Part shown: positions 8,068 to 14,094 of the stretch, in pieces | Layout: the number at the start of each line of letters is the position of its first letter | Position numbering within the stretch: the stretch's first letter is position 1 | Source: Proteobacteria bacterium UBA664 | GTDB lineage: Bacteria; Pseudomonadota; Gammaproteobacteria; UBA7966 | Assembly (NCBI GenBank): GCA_002299125.1 | Contig: DBNU01000243.1 | Span: 1-15,446 of the forward strand | DNA: 15,446 nucleotides | Direction: 5' to 3' | Made by a program: the position numbers and the translations under genes | The notes under the pieces: model-generated | The model's input: the letters and a program-made list of their open reading frames with translations, nothing else | The model's database searches: none | Told to the model about the DNA's origin: nothing

Positions 8068-8096
8068 CGCAGGGGCCAGTGCTACCCCGGCCTGCG
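8068..8096 (+). terminator. Possible hairpin after the pirin gene
   Basis: Seven bases after the pirin stop, CGCAGGGGCC can pair with GGCCTGCG (eight pairs with a two-base bulge) across an 11-base loop. No T-run follows, so if it ends transcription it would not be a classical intrinsic terminator. It lies in the convergent spacer before the DUF3883 gene; the remaining bases there show nothing else. Confidence 0.3.
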
Positions 8097-8204
8097 CGGG
8101 TATGCGCGCGCGTGGGGAGTTGTGTCGCTCTTGCTCGAGGCCGGTCGCGCGCGTCCGGATGTGTGACGCCGACAGCCGCTCCCGGCGCTGCTGCAAGCCC
8201 TCGC

Positions 8205-9089
8205 TCAGCCGGACGTGGCCATGAGGGTGGCGTCCCCCTTGGTGCTGGACGGCACCGCCCGGTACAGGGCGGCCGAGAGGGTGTAGTGTTCGCGCACCCG
8301 GCCGCTCAGCACGAAGAAGCGCGGCTGCCGAGCGAAGGCGTAGAGCCGGTACAGGTGATAGCGGCTGGCCTCGCGGTCGGAGAGATCGGCCTCGTTCGGG
8401 GTGATGAAGAAGGGGGTCATCTCGCCGTAGCGGGTCGTCTTGACCTCAATCAGCCGCTCCCGCCCGTCGGTCTCGAAGGAGAGGATGTCGTAACCCAGAT
8501 GATCTCCGCGCACCTTGGCACTGTGCTCCACCCGCGCGGCCAGGTCGCTGGCCCCGCTGCGGTCGAGACGGTCCTGCTCGAAGGCGATGATCAGTTCCTC
8601 CCCGGCGAGTCCGAGCGAACGGTTGCGGGCCTCGCGCTCGAGGTAGTCCACTACCACGGGTGGCCGATCACGAACCACCGGGCGCAGCGCAGGCTTCGGG
8701 TCGGTCACGCGCGGTGGCGGTGCCAGTAGCCCGCTCAGGTCGGGGACCTGGGGCGCGGTTGCGAGCGATTCGGCGTGCTGCGCAGCAAGCGCTCGTAGCT
8801 TTGGTGCCGTCTCCAGACGCTCGAGCACCACGTCCCGCAGCAAGGCCTGATAGTTGCCGCGCCATCGATAGCCGACGATGTGGGGCAGACCGAGTTCGAT
8901 GAGCACCGCGCTCAGGTTCTGATGCTTGAACTCGATCGAGCCCGCCGTACGCCGATTCAGGCGAGGCGTGAGCGCGCGGCGGTGTGCGGCCTTGGTGTAG
9001 GCGACCCCGGCCAGTTCGCGTTCGAGCATGGCGAAGTGGTCGTCGACAATGGCGACCACCTCCGCCCGGGTCCAGTCCCTGTCGCTCAT
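8205..9089 (-). CDS. DUF3883 domain protein with PD-(D/E)XK-like core
   Basis: The 294-residue protein has two parts. Residues 1-92 form a conserved N-terminal module (TRAEVVAIVDDHF, then SIEFKHQNLSAVLIELGLP and GYRWRGNYQALL). A Pro-rich linker covers about 115-145. Residues 146-265 match DUF3883: LGLAGEELIIAFEQDRL, GYDILSF, LIEVKTTRYGEMTPFFIT and ASRYHLYRLYAF. Asp201 in GYDI plus Glu215 and Lys217 in EVK fit a PD-(D/E)XK nuclease-like core, with Glu164/165 as a further acidic position. DUF3883 domains also occur in restriction and defence-type proteins, but this two-part form is widespread in bacteria and no defence gene lies beside it. Nucleic-acid cleavage or binding is inferred, not shown. 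A GAGG Shine-Dalgarno lies 5-6 bases before the ATG. No signal or membrane segment is visible. Confidence 0.82.
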   Translation of the reverse strand: MSDRDWTRAEVVAIVDDHFAMLERELAGVAYTKAAHRRALTPRLNRRTAGSIEFKHQNLSAVLIELGLPHIVGYRWRGNYQALLRDVVLERLETAPKLRALAAQHAESLATAPQVPDLSGLLAPPPRVTDPKPALRPVVRDRPPVVVDYLEREARNRSLGLAGEELIIAFEQDRLDRSGASDLAARVEHSAKVRGDHLGYDILSFETDGRERLIEVKTTRYGEMTPFFITPNEADLSDREASRYHLYRLYAFARQPRFFVLSGRVREHYTLSAALYRAVPSSTKGDATLMATSG

Positions 9090-9286
9090 GCGCCCTCGCC
9101 GGATGCCCCTCGTGAGTGCCCTCGAGCGAGGACGACCGGGATCCCGTTTCTGGTCGGGTCAGCGAACGCAGAACTGAATCCGGTGCCCGAGTGGCGGCGT
9201 GGCCTCGATGGGCCTCACCCTACCGTCAGGATGCCAGGCCGATCAGCCTCTGAAAAGCGGCGCGCCATGGGGTGGCACGCACCGCG

Positions 9287-9643
9287 TCACCCGCCCTCGT
9301 CGTGATGATTCTTCGCAGGTTCTTTCTCGTCACCCGGGATCGGGTAGCTGTCTGCCTCGTGGGGCTGCCCCTTCATGACGATCACGAAGCCGCAGCCTAT
9401 CGCAACCGTGAGCGCGCCCATCCAGACCAGCGACGCCAGGGCGATGGCCCGAAACTTGAGGGCGAGGACATATTTCGCGCGATCATCCGCGTCCGGGATG
9501 TCGATGAGCCACTCGACTCCCAGCACCCACAGGGCCGGCAGAAGCGTGCCGAACAGCAGCAGCCAAGGCAGCTTGCGCAACAACACGCGCTCGGTGCCGG
9601 GGGCGTGCGAGGCGGGCAGGGGTGGGCGCGGTTCTTGGTGCAA
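9287..9643 (-). CDS. Small two-helix membrane protein, probable TTG start
   Basis: I do not recognise a named family. From the TTG at 9643 the protein has 118 residues: a Pro-rich N-terminus, a hydrophobic helix at about 25-46 (LPWLLLFGTLLPALWVLGVEWL), a polar stretch IDIPDADDRAKYVLALKFRA, a second helix at about 67-88 ending GCGFVIVMKG, and a charged tail with HEADSYPIP and Asp/Glu/Lys/His residues. The repeated feel of such proteins (DADDRAKY, VIVMKG, ADxYP) suggests a conserved proteobacterial inner membrane protein of unknown role. The TTG follows GAGGAA at 7-base spacing. A GTG at 9679 would add 12 basic residues but has no Shine-Dalgarno. It may be co-directional with the DUF3883 gene (197-base gap) but need not share a transcript. 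The patatin gene diverges from it. Confidence 0.65.
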   Translation of the reverse strand: MHQEPRPPLPASHAPGTERVLLRKLPWLLLFGTLLPALWVLGVEWLIDIPDADDRAKYVLALKFRAIALASLVWMGALTVAIGCGFVIVMKGQPHEADSYPIPGDEKEPAKNHHDEGG

Positions 9644-9650
9644 GCGGCAC

Positions 9651-9656
9651 TTCCTC
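9651..9656 (-). promoter_or_regulatory. Shine-Dalgarno GAGGAA supporting a TTG start
   Basis: Reading the minus strand, GAGGAA is followed by seven bases (GTGCCGC) and then TTG in the frame of the small membrane protein. The upstream GTG at 9679 has no comparable site. Confidence 0.55.
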
Positions 9657-9825
9657 GAGATTCTGGGCGATGGGGCCACGGCAGCGTGGGGTCAGCCGTT
9701 GCGGGACGAAGGGTGGCCAGAGCAACCCCGGCGAAAGGATAGTCGCTGACCAGCGCGCGGGTGGCAGACCACCAGGAGGGCGCGTGTGTCTCCTGAGCAG
9801 GGTGAATTGCCATGCTGCGGTGCAC

Positions 9826-9831
9826 TATGCT
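9826..9831 (+). promoter_or_regulatory. Possible -10 element placing the transcript start at the patatin ATG
   Basis: TATGCT at 9826-9831 resembles a sigma-70 -10 box and ends seven bases before the A of ATG 9839, which would give a leaderless message. A good -35 is not visible (TGAATT at 17-base spacing matches poorly), so this is tentative. Confidence 0.3.
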
Positions 9832-9838
9832 AGCCCCC

Positions 9839-10879
9839 ATGACTACGGCTCACCGCATTCCGCTCTCACTCGCCCTCCAGGGTGGTGGTTCGCATGGTGC
9901 CTTCACCTGGGGCGTGCTGGAGCGCCTGCTGGACGATGGCCGCCTGCACATCGAGGGCGTCAGTGGCACCAGCTCGGGCGCGATGAATGCGACGGCGCTG
10001 GCCGAAGGTCTGGCGGTCGGAGGTGCCGTGGCGGCCAAGGATCGCCTGCAGCGCTTCTGGGAGGCCGTGGGGGCCGCGGCCACGGAGCTGTTTGCCCACC
10101 CGCTCGATTTCACTCAGGGGGGCGGCAACGGCAGTCTGTCTTCGGTGCTCTCGGGCTATCTCGGGTTCGCCCACTTCTTCGCCCCCGAGTTCCTCGACCC
10201 GCTCGAGATCAACCCGTTGCGGCGCATCGTCAGCGAGAGCTTTGACTTCACCCCGCTGCGGCAGACCTCCGAGCCACGCATCTTCGTCAGTGCGACCAGC
10301 GTGCGCACCGGGAAGATCCGCGTATTCAGCAACGCCGAGATCTCGGCCGATGTGCTCTTGGCCTCGGCCTGCCTGCCCGCACTGCATCGCACCGTCGAGA
10401 TCGACGGCGAGCCCTACTGGGATGGCGGTTATTCCGGCAATCCGCCCGTGTTTCCCCTCATTTTCGACACTCAGGCGGCAGATGTGCTGGTGGTGATGCT
10501 GCATCCCGCCCGTCGTGACACGGTGCCCAACACGGCAGAGGGGATCCGCGAGCGCGCGCTCGAGCTCAGTTTCAATGCGGCCTTCCTGCGCGAGATGCGC
10601 GCCATCGCCCTGGCCAAGGAACAGATCGCCCTGCAGGAGCCATGGGTGTTCGGGCGCTTCGAGCGCCGGCTGCGGCGCGTGCGTTTCCATTTCATCGAGG
10701 CGCAGCACTCGCTGGGCGCCATGGAGGCGAGCACGCGGCTGAACGCCACCCCGGAGTTCCTGCAGGCCCTCCGGGCCGCGGGACGGGCTGCGGCCGAGCG
10801 CTGGCTCGAGCGCCACTACGATGACCTTGGCAGCCGGCCCTCGGTGGATCTGGCGCACATGTTCCTGCAGAACGATTGA
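9839..10879 (+). CDS. Patatin-like phospholipase
   Basis: From ATG 9839 the protein has 346 residues and is a serine lipid acyl hydrolase of the patatin family, using a Ser-Asp dyad. The oxyanion-hole motif LQGGGSHGAFTWGVLERLL is at about 13-31, the nucleophile elbow GTSSG gives Ser45 in GVSGTSSGAMNA, and the catalytic Asp195 is in DGGYSGNPPVFPL. The middle segment FVSATSVRTGKIRVFSN is also typical. No signal peptide or membrane helix is visible, so it probably acts in the cytosol or on the inner membrane face. Upstream in-frame ATGs at 9812 and 9827 exist; 9812 has a weak GGTGA six bases before it. I prefer 9839 because family members begin about ten residues before the GGG motif. rmuC follows after 111 bases on the same strand. 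Native substrate unknown. Confidence 0.9.
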   Translation: MTTAHRIPLSLALQGGGSHGAFTWGVLERLLDDGRLHIEGVSGTSSGAMNATALAEGLAVGGAVAAKDRLQRFWEAVGAAATELFAHPLDFTQGGGNGSLSSVLSGYLGFAHFFAPEFLDPLEINPLRRIVSESFDFTPLRQTSEPRIFVSATSVRTGKIRVFSNAEISADVLLASACLPALHRTVEIDGEPYWDGGYSGNPPVFPLIFDTQAADVLVVMLHPARRDTVPNTAEGIRERALELSFNAAFLREMRAIALAKEQIALQEPWVFGRFERRLRRVRFHFIEAQHSLGAMEASTRLNATPEFLQALRAAGRAAAERWLERHYDDLGSRPSVDLAHMFLQND

Positions 10880-10990
10880 GCGGCGCGGGTATTCCCTCGA
10901 CCCCTGTGGTCAGGGCAGTCTGCCGCCCTGCCCGGGAGACGCTCGCATAGCGCTGCCCCGGGGCGCAGTGCCTGCCTGAGAAGCTCGCCG

Positions 10991-12322
10991 ATGCCCATGC
11001 CGTTGCCGACATTCTCGCTGCCCGTCGTGGCACCCGCGGATCTGCCGTGGCTGTTGCTGGCGGCTATCGCGGTCAACGCGCTGATCCTGCTTCTCGTGCT
11101 GCTGCGCACCGGTCGCGCCGATGTGCGCGCTGCTGCTGATCTGCGTGCGGAACTGCGCCTGGCACGTGAGGAGGCGGCCCATGCCGCGCGAGAATTGCGC
11201 GAGGAGCTGAGTGAGCGTCAGGCAGGCGTCACGGAGGCGCTGCTGCGTACGCAGCACGCGCAGGCACAAACACTCGATCTCAGGCTTGCCGGACTGCGCA
11301 GTGACCTCAGCGCTCAGACCCGTGCGAATCTCGAGGCACTCGACCGGGTGCGCAACACCCTCGATGCCCGGGTGCGTGAGCTGCGCGACAGCCACGACCA
11401 GCATCTCGAGTCCATGCGCCAGACGGTGGACGAGAAACTGCAGGCCACACTCGAACGCCGGCTCGGGGAGTCCTTCCGATTAGTTTCCGAGCGGCTGGAG
11501 GCGGTGCAGTCGGGCCTGGGCGAGATGCAGACACTGGCGAGCGGCGTGGGTGATCTCAAGCGGGTGCTCACCAATGTGAAGGCGCGCGGCACCTGGGCCG
11601 AAGTGCAACTCGGCAGCCTGCTCGAAGAGGTGCTGACGCCAGCGCAGTTCGAGCGCAACGTGGCTGTGCGGGCCGGATCTGCCGAGCGGGTCGAGTACGC
11701 CCTGCGCCTGCCCGGGCCCGGCGGCGATCCAACAGCACCCGTCTGGCTGCCCATCGACTCCAAGTTTCCGCAGGAGGACTGGCTCAGGCTGCAGCAGGCG
11801 GCCGATCTGGGTGATGAGGCGGCGGTGAAGGCGGCTGCCGCCGCCCTCGCGCGCAGTGTGCTGGTAGCGGCGAAAGCGATCAGCGAGAAGTACGTGCAGC
11901 CGCCGCACACCACGGACTTCGCCATCCTGTTCCTCGCCACCGAAGGCCTGCACGCCGAGATCCTGCGCAACACCACACTGATGGATGAGGTGCAACGCCG
12001 CTACCGCATCGTGCTGGCGGGCCCCACCACCCTCACGGCGATGCTGTCCAGCCTGCGCATGGGCTTTCGTACCCTGGCCATCGAACAGCGCGCCGCCGAG
12101 GTCTGGCAGGTGCTGGGGATGGTCAAGGCGGAGTTCGAGAAATTCGCCGCCGTGCTCACCGAAGTAGAAAAACACCTTGGACGCGCCAGCGAGACCCTCG
12201 GCCAGACCGGCGTGCGCACCCGCGCCATCGAACGCCGCCTGCGTGAAGTGGAGACGCTGCCGGTGGGCGGCCCCCTGAGCGCGGGCGAGGCGCAGGGTGC
12301 GGCGGACAGTGGGCCTGTCTGA
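10991..12322 (+). CDS. rmuC: RmuC family DNA recombination protein
   Basis: The 443-residue protein has RmuC architecture: an N-terminal membrane helix at about 18-38, a long coiled coil at about 45-180 rich in Arg, Glu, Leu and Ala, and the conserved C-terminal domain at about 185-400. Motifs seen are VLTNVKARGTWAEVQLGSLL (192-211), WLPIDSKFPQEDWLRL (252-267), where Asp256 and Lys258 fit the nuclease-like fold, and AGPTTLTAMLSSLRMGFRTL. E. coli RmuC limits recombination at inverted repeats, and the fold is related to restriction endonucleases; direct cleavage is not firmly shown to my knowledge. The ATG at 10991 has GAGAAG at 7-base spacing; ATG 10997 is the alternative. Likely co-transcribed with the patatin gene 111 bases upstream, although the two functions are unrelated. 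Confidence 0.93.
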   Translation: MPMPLPTFSLPVVAPADLPWLLLAAIAVNALILLLVLLRTGRADVRAAADLRAELRLAREEAAHAARELREELSERQAGVTEALLRTQHAQAQTLDLRLAGLRSDLSAQTRANLEALDRVRNTLDARVRELRDSHDQHLESMRQTVDEKLQATLERRLGESFRLVSERLEAVQSGLGEMQTLASGVGDLKRVLTNVKARGTWAEVQLGSLLEEVLTPAQFERNVAVRAGSAERVEYALRLPGPGGDPTAPVWLPIDSKFPQEDWLRLQQAADLGDEAAVKAAAAALARSVLVAAKAISEKYVQPPHTTDFAILFLATEGLHAEILRNTTLMDEVQRRYRIVLAGPTTLTAMLSSLRMGFRTLAIEQRAAEVWQVLGMVKAEFEKFAAVLTEVEKHLGRASETLGQTGVRTRAIERRLREVETLPVGGPLSAGEAQGAADSGPV

Positions 12323-12343
12323 GCCTTTCCTCGCTGAAGAGAA

Positions 12344-12369
12344 TAGCTGTCGCCTTGGCCTGACAGCTA
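12344..12369. terminator. Bidirectional hairpin between rmuC and the lipoprotein operon
   Basis: TAGCTGTC and GACAGCTA form a perfect eight-pair stem with a ten-base loop, between convergent genes. On the minus strand the first three stem bases are the TAG stop of the last lipoprotein-operon gene, and the hairpin is followed by TTCTCTT, a poor but pyrimidine-rich tract. On the plus strand the stem lies 22 bases after the rmuC stop and has no T-run. A shared terminator is the simplest reading. Confidence 0.6.
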
Positions 12370-12849
12370 ATCCACTTGCTGTGCTGTCAGGAACATGGCC
12401 TTCTCCAGGCTCGAGAAGAACTGCTGATATGGCTCCGGATCACTGACAGCCTGGGCTTCATATTGGGCATTGGCCCGCACGACCGTCTGCTTCTCTCCGC
12501 GTGAGCGCACGGTAACTGTCATGCGCAGCTGATAGCCATCCAGCTTCGTTGCGCTCACCGTGCCAAGGTCGCTGTCCGCGCGGTCGATCACGAAAGAGAG
12601 ATCCTGCAGGGTGGAGATCACGGTGCGCAGTGTCGTTTGAACATCGGTAGTATCGAAGGCCCGCGCCTGAATACTACGGAGCGCTACCTGGCTTGCATCC
12701 GTGGCGAGCAATTGGTCGCGGGAATTGGTCTGGCAGGTGGCCCCCGACAACAGCGTGGCCAAGGCAATCCATCCGACTGCGCGGAAGATCGCGGTAGGCC
12801 TGAACGCTTGCACGCTGGTATCGCGCTGCGAGTCATGCTTGGCAGTCAT
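12367..12849 (-). CDS. Small envelope protein, shortened paralogue of the upstream lipoprotein
   Basis: The 160-residue product has a hydrophobic segment at about 21-36 followed by Cys39, so export is likely, but the box reads GATC rather than a normal lipobox; lipidation is doubtful. The mature part clearly parallels the upstream gene: FDTTDVQTTLRTVISTLQDL then FVIDRADSDLGTVSATK (here) against FETNDEKAMLASVSGLLQDL then FAIDESDSRLGVLVASK, and near the end YQQFFSSLEKAMFLTAQQ against YQDFFEKLSKSVFLEAQE. It lacks the hydrophobic insert of its paralogue at residues 103-125. The ATG lies five bases after the upstream stop, with AGGAG overlapping the end of that gene, so translation is probably coupled. 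A role in the cell envelope is inferred; the function of this family is unknown to me. Confidence 0.8.
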   Translation of the reverse strand: MTAKHDSQRDTSVQAFRPTAIFRAVGWIALATLLSGATCQTNSRDQLLATDASQVALRSIQARAFDTTDVQTTLRTVISTLQDLSFVIDRADSDLGTVSATKLDGYQLRMTVTVRSRGEKQTVVRANAQYEAQAVSDPEPYQQFFSSLEKAMFLTAQQVD

Positions 12850-12854
12850 CTGCT

Positions 12855-13424
12855 TCAGATCTCCTGGGCTTCGAGGAACACGGATTTCGACAGCTTCTCG
12901 AAGAAATCCTGATACGCCTTGATATCGTTCAGCGCTTCAACTCGACTGACCTGCCCCTGCGTGTTCCAGACGATACGCTGAAACGTGACCCGCACCGCGA
13001 GCCCATCGGTGCCGGGCTTGGTCACCACCGACGCGCGGAGCTTTTGTTGGGCGTCTGTGGGGAGAGGCACTCCCGTCAGAAGCACGAAGAACACAGACAT
13101 CACCGCTTGACCGACTTCAGAGGCATCACGATCCTTGCTCGCGACGAGTACACCCAAGCGTGAATCACTCTCGTCTATTGCGAAGCCGAGGTCCTGCAGC
13201 AGGCCAGACACCGAGGCCAGCATGGCCTTCTCATCGTTGGTCTCGAAGCGTCGTGTTTGCGCCTGTCGATCCTGCAGTGACTGTGGCGTGAACTTCAGCG
13301 CTTGTGGCGGTACTGTTTGCTGCATCGCGCAGCCAGTCATAAAGGCTGCGCAGGCAGCGGCGGTAAGCCAGCACCCTCGTTGTGCGATGCTGTCAGAAGC
13401 GTGAAGTGTGATAGGCAAAGTCAC
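12855..13424 (-). CDS. Predicted lipoprotein of unknown function, middle gene of operon
   Basis: The 189-residue protein has a signal peptide ending in lipobox MTGC with Cys32, so it is probably an outer membrane lipoprotein. The mature part has a conserved first half (FETNDEKAMLASVSGLLQDL, FAIDESDSRLGVLVASK), an apolar insert VGQAVMSVFFVLLTGVPLP (104-122), a beta-rich segment LAVRVTFQRIVWNTQGQVSR (142-161) and the ending YQDFFEKLSKSVFLEAQEI. I recall similar uncharacterised proteobacterial proteins but no described role. The GTG at 13424 follows GGGAGG at 8-base spacing and overlaps the end of the upstream SmpA/OmlA-type gene by 32 bases in another frame, a sign of coupled translation. The next gene, five bases downstream, is its paralogue. 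Confidence 0.82.
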   Translation of the reverse strand: MTLPITLHASDSIAQRGCWLTAAACAAFMTGCAMQQTVPPQALKFTPQSLQDRQAQTRRFETNDEKAMLASVSGLLQDLGFAIDESDSRLGVLVASKDRDASEVGQAVMSVFFVLLTGVPLPTDAQQKLRASVVTKPGTDGLAVRVTFQRIVWNTQGQVSRVEALNDIKAYQDFFEKLSKSVFLEAQEI

Positions 13425-13839
13425 GCACTAAACCTCCCTTGTCGAACTTGATGACCACTGTCAGCGTGCGCTGCGAAACACTCTCCGCACCTGCGGCACC
13501 GCCGACGCCAAGCACAAGAACAGAAGCGCCACCGTCCCGGGTGGAGAACACACGATCAGTGGCGATCTTGTCGTAGACCCACACCTCGTTCCTGTCCTCG
13601 TCTGTCGAGACGATGTTCGGTGAGCCCAGAACTGTGGCCACGTCGGCCCCCGACATGCCCACCCGCACCTCTTTTTGAACCACACCAACGGTGACGCGAC
13701 TATCAGCCTGGAGGCCACCCTGAACATCGGCAGCGTGTCTTGTGGCAGATGCGCAGCCCGTTGCAAGAAGCACCACGCAGAGCAGCCAGCCTGATTGCGA
13801 GAGTCGATTGCAAGGGATTTTTTCGCTGGACGAGTACAC
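13393..13839 (-). CDS. SmpA/OmlA (BamE-like) domain lipoprotein, first gene of operon
   Basis: With the GTG at 13839 the protein has 148 residues: a signal peptide with lipobox ATGC (Cys29), then a BamE-like domain. The signature VRVGMSGADVATVLGSPNIV (58-77) and the following DRNEVWVYDKI match the SmpA/OmlA pattern. A glycine-rich apolar stretch GGASVLVLGVGGAAG (103-117) precedes the last strand TLTVVIKFDKGGLVRDFAYH. True BamE is shorter and lacks this stretch, so this is probably a separate paralogue and not the Bam complex subunit; I therefore give no symbol. The GTG is served by AGGAGG ten bases upstream. An ATG at 13869 would add ten residues but has no Shine-Dalgarno and lies inside a hairpin. 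The gene leads a three-gene unit with two paralogous exported proteins, suggesting an envelope complex. Confidence 0.85.
   Translation of the reverse strand: MYSSSEKIPCNRLSQSGWLLCVVLLATGCASATRHAADVQGGLQADSRVTVGVVQKEVRVGMSGADVATVLGSPNIVSTDEDRNEVWVYDKIATDRVFSTRDGGASVLVLGVGGAAGAESVSQRTLTVVIKFDKGGLVRDFAYHTSRF
13433..13438 (-). promoter_or_regulatory. Shine-Dalgarno GGGAGG inside the first lipoprotein gene
   Basis: GGGAGG lies eight bases before the GTG of the middle lipoprotein gene, within the coding end of the upstream gene. It fixes a 32-base overlap start and supports coupled translation of the two genes. Confidence 0.6.
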
Positions 13840-13849
13840 GATCGAGAGT

Positions 13850-13855
13850 CCTCCT
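13850..13855 (-). promoter_or_regulatory. Shine-Dalgarno AGGAGG before the SmpA/OmlA-type gene
   Basis: On the minus strand AGGAGG lies ten bases before GTG 13839 and just after the hairpin region 13861-13893. It favours the GTG over the ATG at 13869. Confidence 0.6.
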
Positions 13856-13860
13856 CGGTT

Positions 13861-13893
13861 CCAGAGCATCGCGAGGATGCTGGCGCGCTCTGG
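13861..13893 (-). promoter_or_regulatory. Two overlapping, mutually exclusive hairpins in the lipoprotein-operon leader
   Basis: On the minus strand an outer pair CCAGAGC / GCTCTGG (seven pairs) encloses 19 bases. Inside, AGCATC and GATGCT can form a six-pair stem with a five-base loop. The two structures share the bases GCT and cannot both form fully. The region ends six bases before the AGGAGG of the first operon gene. It could be an RNA element affecting translation or, as DNA, a protein-binding site. Function is inferred from position and symmetry only. Confidence 0.4.
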
Positions 13894-13998
13894 CGGGAAA
13901 AAGGGGCTGTACCCGAACAGCCCGCAGGAAACATCGCCGTCCGCAGTCTGGCCGACAACCCAAGCTGGTTCAATCTGGGAGCAAGACTACGTTGCTAC

Positions 13999-14017
13999 AG
14001 GCTCAAGGGATGAGCCT
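13999..14017 (-). terminator. Perfect seven-pair hairpin downstream of hemN
   Basis: AGGCTCA, a five-base loop and TGAGCCT form a perfect stem about 80 bases after the hemN stop and upstream of the lipoprotein operon. No T-run follows on the minus strand (the next bases are GTAGCAACG), so termination is only a possibility. The rest of this 255-base spacer shows no gene and no clear promoter. Confidence 0.35.
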
Positions 14018-14094
14018 CTTCCTGCAGATCCTTGCTGCAGCACGCCACGACCCGACCGGAGTGCACGCGGCAAGCCGATAGGGCCAAGCCTTAG

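Noticed and set aside
9118..9165. Inverted repeats CCTCG/CGAGG and CGACC/GGTCG upstream of the DUF3883 gene
   Set aside because: Five-pair stems with no conserved neighbours; not distinguishable from chance at this GC content.
9866..10858. Minus-strand open frame of 330 codons opposite the patatin gene
   Set aside because: Antisense shadow of a clear patatin gene; no domain is visible.
10913..10932. GGGCAG...CTGCCC inverted repeat between the patatin gene and rmuC as a terminator
   Set aside because: Only six pairs, a loop of about eight bases and no T-run; likely chance in GC-rich sequence between two co-directional genes.
13393..13839. Calling the SmpA/OmlA-domain lipoprotein bamE
   Set aside because: It is longer than BamE, has an extra glycine-rich apolar stretch, and sits with two paralogous lipoprotein-type genes rather than in a usual bamE neighbourhood.
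14022..14040. Pair of CTGCAG sites as a regulatory hairpin
   Set aside because: Each is itself a six-base palindrome, so the pairing is trivial; no other support.
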